A stretch of 64,000 nt of DNA from Pedobacter caeni (GTDB lineage: Bacteria; Bacteroidota; Bacteroidia; Sphingobacteriales; Sphingobacteriaceae). Each line of letters begins with the position of its first letter. Position 1 is the stretch's first letter. The notes below the pieces were generated by a model, which was given only the letters and a program-made list of their open reading frames with translations, did not search any database and had not been told where the DNA came from. The stretch spans positions 124,001 through 188,000 of the forward strand of contig NZ_FQUQ01000004.1 in the NCBI RefSeq assembly GCF_900129215.1, read 5' to 3'. The translations under genes and the position numbers were made by a program. Of the stretch, positions 34,890 through 44,414 are shown in pieces.

Positions 34890-37043
34890 GTGAAATCCGC
34901 ACATCAGATTCTTATATATTGCATTTTTGCTTTTGTTACGCTATGCTCAAACCTGGCGGCAAAAGCACAGGTCATCCGGCTTGACCAAAAAACCGAGAAA
35001 CAAATCAACATTAGTGATCAGATCTGTACCTATGAAGATCCTTCAGGTCAGCTCTCTATTTCAGAAATTATCAAAAGAGATGATTTCAAACCCAATTACA
35101 GAAAGATTGCCAATTTTGGATTAACAAAATCCAACATCTGGCTTAAGATCAAAATTGCAGATCCCAAAACCAATCAGGCCTTTTTTCTGCAGCTGAAAAG
35201 TCCGAATCTGGATAATGTGGTTTTCTACTATCCGGAACATAATGTATATAAACCCATTTATTCCGGCAACAGCACTCCATTATCAAAACGTGACATTGTG
35301 CATCAGGAACCGATTTTCAAATTAAGGTTCCTATCAGACACGACTACTTATTACCTGAAAATTTCGGCCTCCAGCCCGATTACACTGCCTTTATTTGTTG
35401 GAACTTTCTCTTCCACATTAAACTCCATCGATCGGGAAGGCAACATTTTCAGCATGTATATCGGTCTGATCATTACAATGTTTCTGTACAATATTTTCAT
35501 CTATTTTACCGTCAGGGAAAGAAGTTACCTCTTTTATGTGGTGTATATTTTCAGCGTTGGCTTTACCCAGATGGCCCTGCAAGGTTATGCTTTTTACTTA
35601 ATATGGGGCAATGACCTTTGGCTCAACAACCAGGGACTCGTCTTCTCCATTGTATTTGTCGGCATCAGTTCCATCTTCTTTACCAAGGAGTTTTTACACG
35701 TTAAGAATTTCATGAAAAAGATGGACCTATACCTTAATGTACTGATTTTACTTTACCTGATTTGCCTTGGAATCAGCCTGATCGGCTATCCATTGGAAGC
35801 ACAGATGGCACTTCAGCTGCTCACTATAGTAGCCTCTCTTTCAGTGATCATTACGGGTATACTGATTTACAGAAAAAAATACCGCCCGGCATTGTACTTT
35901 ACCATTTCCTGGTCTTGTTTCCTGTTTGGAGTGATCATTTTCATTTTGAAAGACCTGGGCATCCTGTCGTATACCTTTTTCACCAATAATGCGATTTTGA
36001 TCAGCTCCGGTTTAGAGGCGATCTTGCTTTCTTTTGCCCTGGCTGATAAGATCAACATCTTTAAAAAGGAAAAAGAAGATTCACAATCTGAGGCCTTGCG
36101 CATCTTAACTGAAAATGAAAAACTGGTCCGCGAACAGAATGTGATCTTAGAGATCAAAGTTAAAGAAAGAACAGAGGCGCTGGAAAACATCAATTCCAGT
36201 CTGAATGATGCTTTATCCAATCTGAAGGAGGCACAATCTCAATTGGTAGATTCTGAAAAGATGGCCTCCTTAGGTCAGCTTACTGCTGGTATTGCCCATG
36301 AGATCAACAACCCGATCAATTTCGTAACTTCTAATATCAAACCCCTTCAAATGGATATTGATGACCTCAACGAGCTCATCAACAAGTACGAAAACTTAAA
36401 CCTGGAAGGAGACCTTCCGGCACAGATCTCATCGATAGAATCTTTCAAAAAATCAATAGACCTCAATTTTGTCAGGGATGAAATCAAGTCCCTTTTATCA
36501 GGAATCGGGGAAGGCGCTAAACGTACAGCCGAAATTATCAGAAGTTTAAAGAACTTTAGCCGTCTGGACGAAAACGACACGAAGTATGTAGACCTTAACG
36601 AAGGACTGGATTCGACCCTGGTCCTGGTCAGGAACACCTTTCCTGACAATTTAGATATTAATAAAAATTATGGTATCTTACCTAAAGTTGAATGTATGCC
36701 CGGCAAAATCAATCAGGTTTTCATGAACCTGATCAGTAATGCCATACAGGCAATTAAAGGAAAAGCTGATAAAACGGAACAGAATTTTCTGAACATCAGG
36801 ACCTGGAAGGAAGATGAGCTGGTGAAAATCAGCATCCAGGATACGGGACCAGGAATGTCTGAAGAAGTTAAACAAAAGATTTTTGAACCTTTTTTCACAA
36901 CTAAAGATGTGGGAGAAGGAACCGGTTTGGGATTATCTATAGTGTTCAGAATCATCGAAAACCACCATGGCCAGATTGATGTTGTCACAAAAGTAAATCA
37001 CGGTACAGAATTTATTATTACCTTACCCGTAACCTCAAGATAA
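34890..37043 (+). CDS. Sensor histidine kinase with 7TMR-DISM-type sensor
   Basis: This 717-residue kinase opens with a signal peptide and an extracellular 7TMR-DISM extracellular-2-like domain (about residues 30-175; KSNIWLKIKIADPKTNQAFF). About seven membrane helices (180-390) follow, then a coiled coil (395-455). The HisKA is MASLGQLTAGIAHEINNP with His470. A HATPase with N-box QVFMNLISNAIQAI and G-box GEGTGLGLSIVFRI ends the protein. It starts with GTG 34890, 10 bp after the acyltransferase gene. 7TMR-DISM sensors are thought to bind carbohydrate or other small ligands outside the cell. Confidence 0.93.
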   Translation: MKSAHQILIYCIFAFVTLCSNLAAKAQVIRLDQKTEKQINISDQICTYEDPSGQLSISEIIKRDDFKPNYRKIANFGLTKSNIWLKIKIADPKTNQAFFLQLKSPNLDNVVFYYPEHNVYKPIYSGNSTPLSKRDIVHQEPIFKLRFLSDTTTYYLKISASSPITLPLFVGTFSSTLNSIDREGNIFSMYIGLIITMFLYNIFIYFTVRERSYLFYVVYIFSVGFTQMALQGYAFYLIWGNDLWLNNQGLVFSIVFVGISSIFFTKEFLHVKNFMKKMDLYLNVLILLYLICLGISLIGYPLEAQMALQLLTIVASLSVIITGILIYRKKYRPALYFTISWSCFLFGVIIFILKDLGILSYTFFTNNAILISSGLEAILLSFALADKINIFKKEKEDSQSEALRILTENEKLVREQNVILEIKVKERTEALENINSSLNDALSNLKEAQSQLVDSEKMASLGQLTAGIAHEINNPINFVTSNIKPLQMDIDDLNELINKYENLNLEGDLPAQISSIESFKKSIDLNFVRDEIKSLLSGIGEGAKRTAEIIRSLKNFSRLDENDTKYVDLNEGLDSTLVLVRNTFPDNLDINKNYGILPKVECMPGKINQVFMNLISNAIQAIKGKADKTEQNFLNIRTWKEDELVKISIQDTGPGMSEEVKQKIFEPFFTTKDVGEGTGLGLSIVFRIIENHHGQIDVVTKVNHGTEFIITLPVTSR

Positions 37044-37054
37044 TACGCTTTGTT

Positions 37055-38134
37055 ATGAATGCAACAACTATACGTGTTCTGTATATAGATGATGAAGAAA
37101 ACAACTTGCATGCTTTTAAAGCAAGTTTTAGACGGCAGTATGAAATTTACACAGCCCTATCCGCTGACGAAGGATTAAAAATTCTTGAAAATGTTTCTGT
37201 TCAGGTAATCATTGCGGATCAGAAAATGCCCAATACCACTGGTGTGGAATTTTTCAAAAACATCAAGCATACTTTCCCTGATCCGACCAGGATCTTATTG
37301 ACCGGATATACCGATATTGAGGCCCTGGCAGATGCCATCAACCATGGAGATATTTACAGATACATCACCAAGCCATGGAACGATCTTGAGTTACACAATT
37401 CGATCAAAAATGCCTATGATGCCTATAAATCCAAAATAGACCTCAGAAATAAAGTCGCCGAACTGGAAAAAACCAACGACGAACTGAACAGGTTTATTTA
37501 CAGCATTTCCCATGAATTAAGAGCACCACTGGTCTCTGCAATGGGAATTGTCAACCTCGTAAAAATGGAAGGGCTCTTTCATTCCAGCGGAGAGTATTGG
37601 GGATTGATAGAAACCTGTTCCAACAGGCTGGATTACTACATCCAGAAAACCCTTCAATACTATAAAAACAACAAGACCATTTCCGAAAATACACCCGTAG
37701 ATTTCAAAAGACTGGTATCAGATCTCATTGAACTGTATTCCTATACCGATAAAGACATGCATTTCAATGTCAACATCATTCAGGATGAACCTTTCTATGG
37801 AGATGCCTTCAGAATTGAAGTGATCTTAGGGAACCTGATTTCCAATGCCATCAAATACCAGAAGGAAACAGAGCTGAATAAAAACGTAAACATCAGTATA
37901 GAAGTTCAGCCTACCCAGGTCAACATTGCCATCAACGACAATGGGATGGGAATTCTCAATGAACACCTGGAAAAAATATTCCTGCAGTTCTTTAAAAGTA
38001 AAATCAACCATGGCAGTGGCCTTGGTCTTTTCATTGTAAAGGAAGCACTGAATAAAATCAACGGAAAAATAGCGGTAAGTTCAAACTCAGTAGAAGGTAC
38101 CACCTTTAAAATAACAATTCCAAATGTCAAGTAA
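37055..38134 (+). CDS. Receiver-histidine kinase hybrid
   Basis: This 359-residue soluble protein has an N-terminal receiver with Asp55 in VIIADQKMPNTTG, very similar to the two lone receivers upstream. The HisKA (FIYSISHELRAPLVSAMG, His153) and a HATPase with GNLISNAIKYQ and HGSGLGLFIVKEALNK follow. It probably takes phosphate from the upstream membrane kinase or itself, and passes it to the receiver encoded next. It starts 11 bp after the kinase gene and its last codons overlap the 38124 gene by 11 bp. Confidence 0.93.
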   Translation: MNATTIRVLYIDDEENNLHAFKASFRRQYEIYTALSADEGLKILENVSVQVIIADQKMPNTTGVEFFKNIKHTFPDPTRILLTGYTDIEALADAINHGDIYRYITKPWNDLELHNSIKNAYDAYKSKIDLRNKVAELEKTNDELNRFIYSISHELRAPLVSAMGIVNLVKMEGLFHSSGEYWGLIETCSNRLDYYIQKTLQYYKNNKTISENTPVDFKRLVSDLIELYSYTDKDMHFNVNIIQDEPFYGDAFRIEVILGNLISNAIKYQKETELNKNVNISIEVQPTQVNIAINDNGMGILNEHLEKIFLQFFKSKINHGSGLGLFIVKEALNKINGKIAVSSNSVEGTTFKITIPNVK

Positions 38135-38528
38135 GTACAATAGAATAATGCTGATAGATGACAATGAAGTCGATCTGAAGATCAATTCAAAAATCATTAC
38201 GATATCTAAGTTATTTGATGAAATCATCCTTTGCCAATCCGGAGAGGAAGCCCTCAATTACCTTAGCAGGAATCTTAAAGAAGAGGATAAATTACCGGAC
38301 TTCATATTACTGGATATTCAGATGCCGGAAATGGATGGTTTCGAGTTTCTGGAAATCTTCAAAAGATTACCGGCCCCGATCACAGAAAAATGTCTGGTGG
38401 CTATCCTTTCTTCCACACTGGATTTCGGCGACATCAAAAAAGCAGAAGCAAATCCTTATGTAACCCGGTTATTTAAAAAACCCTTGTTTCCAAAAGAACT
38501 GGAAGAGGCCCTGACAAAATATTTATAA
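38124..38528 (+). CDS. Receiver-only response regulator
   Basis: This 134-residue receiver has DD12-13, phospho-acceptor Asp64 in FILLDIQMPEMDGFEF, and Lys in FKKPLFPKELE. It has no output domain. It belongs to a different receiver subgroup (CheY-like, ILLDIQMPEMDG) from the three other receivers in this region. It overlaps the hybrid kinase gene by 11 bp and ends before a strong terminator, so it is the last gene of the operon. The downstream target is unknown. Confidence 0.93.
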   Translation: MSSKYNRIMLIDDNEVDLKINSKIITISKLFDEIILCQSGEEALNYLSRNLKEEDKLPDFILLDIQMPEMDGFEFLEIFKRLPAPITEKCLVAILSSTLDFGDIKKAEANPYVTRLFKKPLFPKELEEALTKYL

Positions 38529-38546
38529 CAGACCTGTATCTACGAC

Positions 38547-38579
38547 AAAGGGCAGTTTTCAAATGAAAACTGCCCTTTT
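38547..38579. terminator. Terminator closing the ThiF-nitroreductase/kinase operon
   Basis: A 15-bp stem (AAAGGGCAGTTTTCA, 38547-38561, with 38564-38578) and T run. It lies between convergent genes and probably also serves fabV. Confidence 0.9.
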
Positions 38580-38598
38580 ATGCTGACCTGGAACCGGA

Positions 38599-39789
38599 TT
38601 ATACCAATCCCGGGATTTCTACCATTTCATCTGTCTCTACCTCATAATCGATGCCCGCAACATCAAAACCAAACAGGTTAAGGAAATCCTTTTTATATCC
38701 TGCCAGGTCTCCGGTTGACGGAAGACTTTCTGTAGTAGATTCCAGCCATAAAGCAGCAACTTTAGCCTGGACATCTTCGCGCATTTCCCAATCGTCTACG
38801 CGGATCCTTCCCTGCGCATCGGTTTGTACTTCAGCACCGGTGTACAAACGCTCTTTAAATAAGCGCTGGATCTGCTCAATACATCCTTCATGAATTCCCT
38901 CTGCTTTCATCACTTTATATAAAAGTGAGATGTACAAAGGAATGACCGGAATTGCCGAGCTCGCCTGGGTTACCAGGGCTTTGTTTACCGACACATAAGC
39001 TTTTCCATTAAGATCCTTCAACTTATCAGTGATCGTGAAAGCTGTGGCTTCTAAATGATCTTTAGCGCGGCCTATAGTTCCTTTACGGTATACTGCTTCT
39101 GTTAATGCAGGGCCGATATAAGAATAAGCAACTGTAGTTGCACCCGGAGCAAGTAATCCTGCGGCTTTTAATTCGTCGATCCACATTCCCCAGTCTTCGC
39201 CACCCATTACGGCAACTGTATTTTCAATATCTTCTTCATTCGCCGGTTGAATAGAGATTTCAGAAACGATTCCTGTATGGAAATCTACCGTATTGTTGGT
39301 AAACACCTCACCTATCGGCTTCAATACAGAATTATGCGTCACTCCCGTCACCGGATGGGTTCTTTTAGGAGAAGCCAGACTATAGATTACCAGATCGATC
39401 TGACCTAAGTCAGCCTTGATCAGTGCCAGCGTTTTCTCTTTAATTTCTTTAGAGAAAGCATCTCCGTTTATGCTCTTTGCATATAAACCAGCGGCATGCG
39501 CCTGAGTTTCAAATGCGGCAGTATTGTACCAGCCTGGTGAAGCTGTTTTCCCCGCTGCCGGTGGTTTTTCAAAATACACACCGATAGTTGAAGCATCAGA
39601 TCCAAAGGCACTGGTAATCCTGGAAGCCAGACCAAAACCGGTAGAAGCCCCGATAACGAGTACTTTTTTAGGCCCTTCAATAGGTCCTTTCGATTTTACA
39701 TAGTTGATCTGGTTCAACACATTTTGTGCACACCCTTCAGGATGAGCAGTCAGGCATATAAACCCACGTATTCTAGGCGCAATAATCAT
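38599..39789 (-). CDS. fabV: trans-2-enoyl-CoA/ACP reductase FabV
   Basis: This 396-residue NADH-dependent enoyl reductase performs the last reduction of fatty acid elongation or acts on enoyl-CoA. Signs are the start MIIAPRIRGFICLTAHPEGC, an NAD-binding loop KKVLVIGASTGFGLASRI, and LVIYSLASPKRTHPVTG. The Tyr/Lys catalytic segment is VAYSYIGPALTEAVYRKG with GRAKDHLE. The C-terminal GNAD-like lobe ends around DWEMREDVQAKV. Length is standard (about 397). Monocistronic and convergent with the 38124 operon. FabV is insensitive to triclosan in several bacteria. Confidence 0.97.
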   Translation of the reverse strand: MIIAPRIRGFICLTAHPEGCAQNVLNQINYVKSKGPIEGPKKVLVIGASTGFGLASRITSAFGSDASTIGVYFEKPPAAGKTASPGWYNTAAFETQAHAAGLYAKSINGDAFSKEIKEKTLALIKADLGQIDLVIYSLASPKRTHPVTGVTHNSVLKPIGEVFTNNTVDFHTGIVSEISIQPANEEDIENTVAVMGGEDWGMWIDELKAAGLLAPGATTVAYSYIGPALTEAVYRKGTIGRAKDHLEATAFTITDKLKDLNGKAYVSVNKALVTQASSAIPVIPLYISLLYKVMKAEGIHEGCIEQIQRLFKERLYTGAEVQTDAQGRIRVDDWEMREDVQAKVAALWLESTTESLPSTGDLAGYKKDFLNLFGFDVAGIDYEVETDEMVEIPGLV

Positions 39790-39840
39790 AAATATTTTTT
39801 TTATAGCAGTTTGTACTCAATTATTCAGCAAACATAATAA

Positions 39841-39875
39841 AACAAAAAACAAAACCCGGTACTTTAGACCGGGTT
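39841..39875 (-). terminator. Terminator after the M57-type protease gene
   Basis: The 8-bp stem AACCCGGT (39853-39860) with 39868-39875 is followed, read on the minus strand, by a T-rich tract (39841-39852). It lies downstream of the gene at 39920. Confidence 0.75.
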
Positions 39876-39919
39876 CTGTCAGATCACCTATTCACGGGAT
39901 CGGTATTAGTTTTCAGGAA

Positions 39920-40756
39920 TTAATACAGATAGTTCAGCGCAATAATATCATTTGCGTTAAAAGTACGGTTTCCACCGTTTGAGCAAGCCAGCATCCATGA
40001 GCCAGCATCAGGTGTTGTTGGCGTTCCTGGAATATGGATGGCACCAACTCCTGCCTGACCTTCGTTACCTGCACCTGCAGAACCGCAGCTAAATGCACGG
40101 TTCATATAATCTGTATGACGCATGCCGATGCAATGTCCAACTTCATGCTGGATCACAGAAGCAAGGTAATTCAGATTTGGATTCGTACCATAAGCTGCCG
40201 GATTGGTATTCATACGGATCTTGTTAAAAGGTTTACCTTGTGAAGTAGGGAAACCTGCAGAACCTAACGTAATAAAGCCACCGCTTGGACCTTCGTTAAA
40301 ACCTACAATATCAATTTTTCCGATCGTTCCGGTTGATGCCAGTTGAAAAGTAAGTGACAAACCAAGTGCATTGTATCTGCTGATCATAATATTGGTCGCA
40401 TCTTTATACACTTGTGGAAGGTTCGATACGGATACCGTGATGACCTGTGGAAGGCCGGTTACCGTATTAGTGGTTCTATATTGTTCAGCTTTGGCGATCA
40501 CCAGGTTAGGGCTTTCGACTTTTTGTGAAAGATTTTCGTCTGTTAAAAGGATGTCTCCTTCAACAAGGTACCCGCCTTCGACTTTTCGGGCATCCTCAGT
40601 GCTAAATCCCTGGGCTTTAATCTGAGCTAAAGTGGAAGCAGAAAGTTCTTCCTGTTTTGGAGCTTCTTCAGCTACACTTTTGTCTTTTGTACATGAGTAA
40701 ATACCCCCGGTTAATAAGCACAGCACGGCTAGGGTTAAGATTCGATTAGTTTTCAT
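39920..40756 (-). CDS. Zinc metalloprotease lipoprotein, M57 (dual-action HEIGH) type
   Basis: This 278-residue protein has a lipoprotein signal (LLTGGIYSCTKDKS, Cys22) and a mature part with zinc motif HEVGHCIGMRH (about residues 202-212). The third ligand HTDYMNR follows, giving HExxHxxGxxH. It matches the M57 / dual-action HEIGH metallopeptidase family of Bacteroidota. A glycine-rich segment with Pro-Thr-Thr and a Cys pair lies before the C-terminal NDIIALNYLY, which resembles the family ending. It is probably anchored in the outer membrane. Substrate unknown. Confidence 0.88.
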   Translation of the reverse strand: MKTNRILTLAVLCLLTGGIYSCTKDKSVAEEAPKQEELSASTLAQIKAQGFSTEDARKVEGGYLVEGDILLTDENLSQKVESPNLVIAKAEQYRTTNTVTGLPQVITVSVSNLPQVYKDATNIMISRYNALGLSLTFQLASTGTIGKIDIVGFNEGPSGGFITLGSAGFPTSQGKPFNKIRMNTNPAAYGTNPNLNYLASVIQHEVGHCIGMRHTDYMNRAFSCGSAGAGNEGQAGVGAIHIPGTPTTPDAGSWMLACSNGGNRTFNANDIIALNYLY

Positions 40757-40869
40757 GAATAATAATTTAATAGGATGATTAATGTTGATTAGTTAGTTTG
40801 TGATATAGGTGATTAATTGTAATTTAGTAAGAATTATTTACGTAATCAAAATTTTACAACAAAAATTTA

Positions 40870-43710
40870 TTGAATCTTCTGACACGACTTCTTTTATTGC
40901 TCTTCTGGCTAATCAGTATTGATGCCCAGGCCCAGATTCCCTCAAAGAAAATTGAGCGGGTGTATGAGAAGTACCTTTCTGTCCCGGAAAAAAAATTACC
41001 CATATCATCTGACAGCCTGATACTTGTAAAACTAAACAGGGTACTCAGCCCGGCTGAACTGGCAAAAATAAATCCCAGCAGACGCTTTTCTTCCACTCAT
41101 TTTGTCCTGAACAAATCGGCACTGAAAAGCTTATCCGCAGACCTGGTTTACCAGGCCCCGGCCAACTCCTTATGGAAGGCCAGTGACGAGCTCGGTCAGC
41201 TGCTGGGAGAAAAAAATAAACAAGACAAAATCTTAAAAATAAAGTTTGTCCTGAAAGACCTGAAAAATGGAATCCCCTCCTTTTTGTCCCCATACCAACC
41301 GGAGGTCGACTACCGTTACCACCTCATTACCGTCCTGATCCCAATTGCCAGAGTACCCTCCATATTGCAAGAGGAAACTGTTCTTTTTGCGGACATCACC
41401 CAGGCCGTAAAAGAAGAGGCTGTACAGAGTTACTTTGACCACACCCTGAATGAGGTTTCGACGGTGCATGCCCTTTTTCCGGAGCTCAATGGAGCTGGGA
41501 TCACCATTTCTTTAAAGGAAAGGATGTTCGATGTCAATGACATCGATTTATTAGGAAAATATATCCCGGGAGCAATCGCTCCCAGCAGCCAGGTTATCCC
41601 GCATGCCACAGATATGGCCACTACGGCACTTGGCAATGGCAATTCCTTCTACAAAGGTCTTGGTGTAGCACCATCAGGAAAACTAAGTTCTTCAGATGTG
41701 GACAAAAGCCAGCTTCCCGACGACCTGAAAAATTTTAAAGACCTCAACATTAACATCCAAAACCATTCTTACGGAACAAGGATACAAAGCATCTATGGTA
41801 CTGAAGCACTCGCATATGATCAGCAGGTATTTGAATCCAATGAGTTAATACATATTTTTTCTTCCGGAAACAGCGGAGATTCTATTCCAAAGGCAGGGAC
41901 TTATATTGGTCTTCCGGCTACTGCAAACCTGAGTGCAAATGTTAAAAATGCAAAGAATATCCTTGTCATTGGCGGGATAGACAGGGAGAATAACATTATG
42001 CTGAAAAGTAGCAGGGGCCCGGCTTATGATGGAAGGGTAAAACCAGACCTCGTTTCTTATGGCGAAGATGGTACTTCTCCTGCTACAGCGCTTACCAGTG
42101 GTGTATCCATGCTCTTTGAACAAAAATATAAGAGTTTATATGGAAAAGCCCCTTCCTCTGCTCTTTTGAGGAGTATTTTGATCAATTCTGCGGATGACCT
42201 GGGCAGGCCACAGCTGGATTATATCTATGGATACGGCAAATTAAATGCCTTCCAGGCTTTAAATACCCTGATAGAAAACCGCTTTAAAACCGGAGTACTG
42301 AGCCAGGATCAGGATTTCAGTTTCCCAATCCAGGTTCCTGCAAATCAGAAATCCATCAAGGTAACCCTGGTCTGGATTGATCCGCCGGCACAAATCAACG
42401 CTGCCCAGAGTATCATCAATCACCTGGACTTGTCTTTGACCAGCCCATCTGGAGAAGTGACTTTACCCTGGGTTTTAAGCACTTACCCTCATCTGGATTC
42501 TCTTGCCGCCCCTGCGGTACGTAAAATCGACCAGCTCAACACGGTGCAGCAGCTTACGCTGGAAAACCTGAGTCCCGGAACTTATACTGTTCATATCAAA
42601 GGCCGCCAGGTAAAACAGGCGATTCAGGAGTTTTCCTTTGCCTATAGCCTGACAGCAGCAAATAGCTTCCGATGGGCTTACCCTGAAAATAACGACCAGG
42701 TGATTGCAGGGGAAGAAAATTACCTGCGCTGGCAAACCAGCTTTCCAACAGGAAAAACAGGAAAATTATCTATCAGTTATGACAATGGAACCAATTGGGA
42801 AGTCCTCAACAACAGCACGGATCTGAGCAAAAATTTCTATAAATGGGCAACTCCCGGCAACCTGATGACCAAGGCATGGCTTAAAATGGAAACCGAAGGA
42901 CAAACCATTCAAAGCAACGCCTTCATCGTTTCCAGAGCTCCTCAACTTCAAATCGGATATAACTGCGATGATGCACTTCTTTTTCACTGGAAACCGATTG
43001 CCAACGCAAGCAGCTATACCTTGTATCACCTTAAAGATCAGAAAATGGTTCCGCTCGCGGAGAACATTACTGATACCCTGACCATTGTACAAAAAAAAAA
43101 CAGCAGCAGCAGTACAGTCTTCGCCATCTCTGCAACCGCTGCGGGTTTTACGGGATTAAGAAGCCGTACCATGGATTATACTGCACAAGGTATTTCCTGT
43201 TACACCCGCTCATTTACCGGTGATCCATTTGAAAAGGAGATCCGACTGAACCTCAATATCGGGACCACCAATAACCTGAAAAAACTCATCTGGGAAAAAC
43301 AAACAGCAAAAGACATTTTCATTCCTTTGGCAGAAACCAATGTCCTGACCAATCAACTAACCTATAATTACAGCGATCTTAACCCACAAGTGGGACCGCA
43401 GTGGTACAGGGTTACGATGGAGACCCTCGATGGACGCAAAATACCAACAGAGGTCATCCTGGTCAACTTCCTTAAAGAAACCGACTTTAGCTTTTATCCC
43501 AACCCGGTAGTCAGTCAGATCAACATCCTCAACGGAGGGTATGAAGAATACAAATTCGAATTGTACAACCTCCTTGGCCAACGCGTTTTTGAAGAGAAAG
43601 CTAATGGCAATACACAATTTGACATTTCCAGATTAACCACCGGCCTCTATATCGGTGTCATCACCGTAAATGGAAAATCCCTTAAAAAGATCAAAGTACT
43701 TAAGAAATAA
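40870..43710 (+). CDS. Secreted subtilisin-like (S8) protease with type IX sorting tail and altered catalytic Asp
   Basis: This 946-residue protein has a signal peptide (LLTRLLLLLFWLISIDAQAQ) and an N-terminal prodomain (about residues 30-190). The subtilase domain (about 195-475) has His245 in HATDMATTALG, SSGNSGDS for the oxyanion region, and Ser403 in GTSPATALTSG. The catalytic Asp position aligns with Glu217 (SLKERMFDVNDIDL). C-terminal beta domains and a T9SS type A sorting domain (SFYPNPVVSQINI to KIKVLKK) follow. The start appears to be TTG 40870: no in-frame ATG or GTG lies between the upstream stop and the signal peptide. Same strand as the GNAT gene 11 bp downstream. Confidence 0.9.
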   Translation: MNLLTRLLLLLFWLISIDAQAQIPSKKIERVYEKYLSVPEKKLPISSDSLILVKLNRVLSPAELAKINPSRRFSSTHFVLNKSALKSLSADLVYQAPANSLWKASDELGQLLGEKNKQDKILKIKFVLKDLKNGIPSFLSPYQPEVDYRYHLITVLIPIARVPSILQEETVLFADITQAVKEEAVQSYFDHTLNEVSTVHALFPELNGAGITISLKERMFDVNDIDLLGKYIPGAIAPSSQVIPHATDMATTALGNGNSFYKGLGVAPSGKLSSSDVDKSQLPDDLKNFKDLNINIQNHSYGTRIQSIYGTEALAYDQQVFESNELIHIFSSGNSGDSIPKAGTYIGLPATANLSANVKNAKNILVIGGIDRENNIMLKSSRGPAYDGRVKPDLVSYGEDGTSPATALTSGVSMLFEQKYKSLYGKAPSSALLRSILINSADDLGRPQLDYIYGYGKLNAFQALNTLIENRFKTGVLSQDQDFSFPIQVPANQKSIKVTLVWIDPPAQINAAQSIINHLDLSLTSPSGEVTLPWVLSTYPHLDSLAAPAVRKIDQLNTVQQLTLENLSPGTYTVHIKGRQVKQAIQEFSFAYSLTAANSFRWAYPENNDQVIAGEENYLRWQTSFPTGKTGKLSISYDNGTNWEVLNNSTDLSKNFYKWATPGNLMTKAWLKMETEGQTIQSNAFIVSRAPQLQIGYNCDDALLFHWKPIANASSYTLYHLKDQKMVPLAENITDTLTIVQKKNSSSSTVFAISATAAGFTGLRSRTMDYTAQGISCYTRSFTGDPFEKEIRLNLNIGTTNNLKKLIWEKQTAKDIFIPLAETNVLTNQLTYNYSDLNPQVGPQWYRVTMETLDGRKIPTEVILVNFLKETDFSFYPNPVVSQINILNGGYEEYKFELYNLLGQRVFEEKANGNTQFDISRLTTGLYIGVITVNGKSLKKIKVLKK

Positions 43711-43721
43711 GAAGCAAGTTT

Positions 43722-44279
43722 ATGAATGAGATCATCTTCAGATCTATGGAAATCCCTGAAATTGAACAGATCAGAACAATTGACCGGACAGAAACCATTT
43801 ACGAATCTTATGAGTACAAGGAAGGTACACTTCAGTTATTTCCCGATTTTTTTCAGGTCGATGGCTGGGATGAGGAAGAACTCGACGACCTGATCCGCTG
43901 CCAGTATAAAATTTTAGAGGAAGGAGGAAAAGTGATCGGTGCTTTTGATCAGGAAATCCTTACTGCTGCTGTTTCAATAGAAAGAAAGAAAAGAGGCGCC
44001 CTGGCCGAATATTGCAAAATGGACATGTTATATGTCAGTGCAGCCTATAGAGGAAAACAAATCGGACAACAACTCATCAGGGAAGCAAAAACAACAGGAA
44101 AAGCCTTCGGAGCAAAAAAATTATACATCTCTGCCACCCCTACTAAGGCAACCGTTGACTTTTACAGAAAAACAGGTGCAATACTTTGTCAGGAAATAGA
44201 CCCGGAATTATTTGAACTCCAACCACTTGACATTCACCTGGAAATAGAAATCCAGGAAAATCCCCCTTCCGGTTTCTGA
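43722..44279 (+). CDS. GNAT-family acetyltransferase
   Basis: This 185-residue protein fits the acetyl-CoA-dependent N-acetyltransferase fold. An N-terminal strand-helix part (IPEIEQIRTIDRTETIY) leads to core motif A MLYVSAAYRGKQIGQQLI, with the Q/R-x-x-G-x-G/A-type pyrophosphate loop. Motif B around KKLYISATPTKATVDFYRKTGA follows. The acceptor is unknown. It follows the subtilase gene after 11 bp and could be co-transcribed, although the two functions have no obvious link. Confidence 0.87.
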   Translation: MNEIIFRSMEIPEIEQIRTIDRTETIYESYEYKEGTLQLFPDFFQVDGWDEEELDDLIRCQYKILEEGGKVIGAFDQEILTAAVSIERKKRGALAEYCKMDMLYVSAAYRGKQIGQQLIREAKTTGKAFGAKKLYISATPTKATVDFYRKTGAILCQEIDPELFELQPLDIHLEIEIQENPPSGF

Positions 44280-44414
44280 AAAAATATCACTACAATAAAC
44301 CAAGATTACCAGTAACGTAAATTATATCAAAAAACAACTTCTTATTTTTACAAAAACAAACCAATAGGGAAAATTATAATTATCTTCGTTTAAATTTAAA
44401 TTAACACAGACATA

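Noticed and set aside
36347..36649. 100-codon frame antisense to the 7TMR-DISM kinase gene
   Set aside because: It is fully antisense to a kinase gene with strong family motifs and has no separate evidence of coding.
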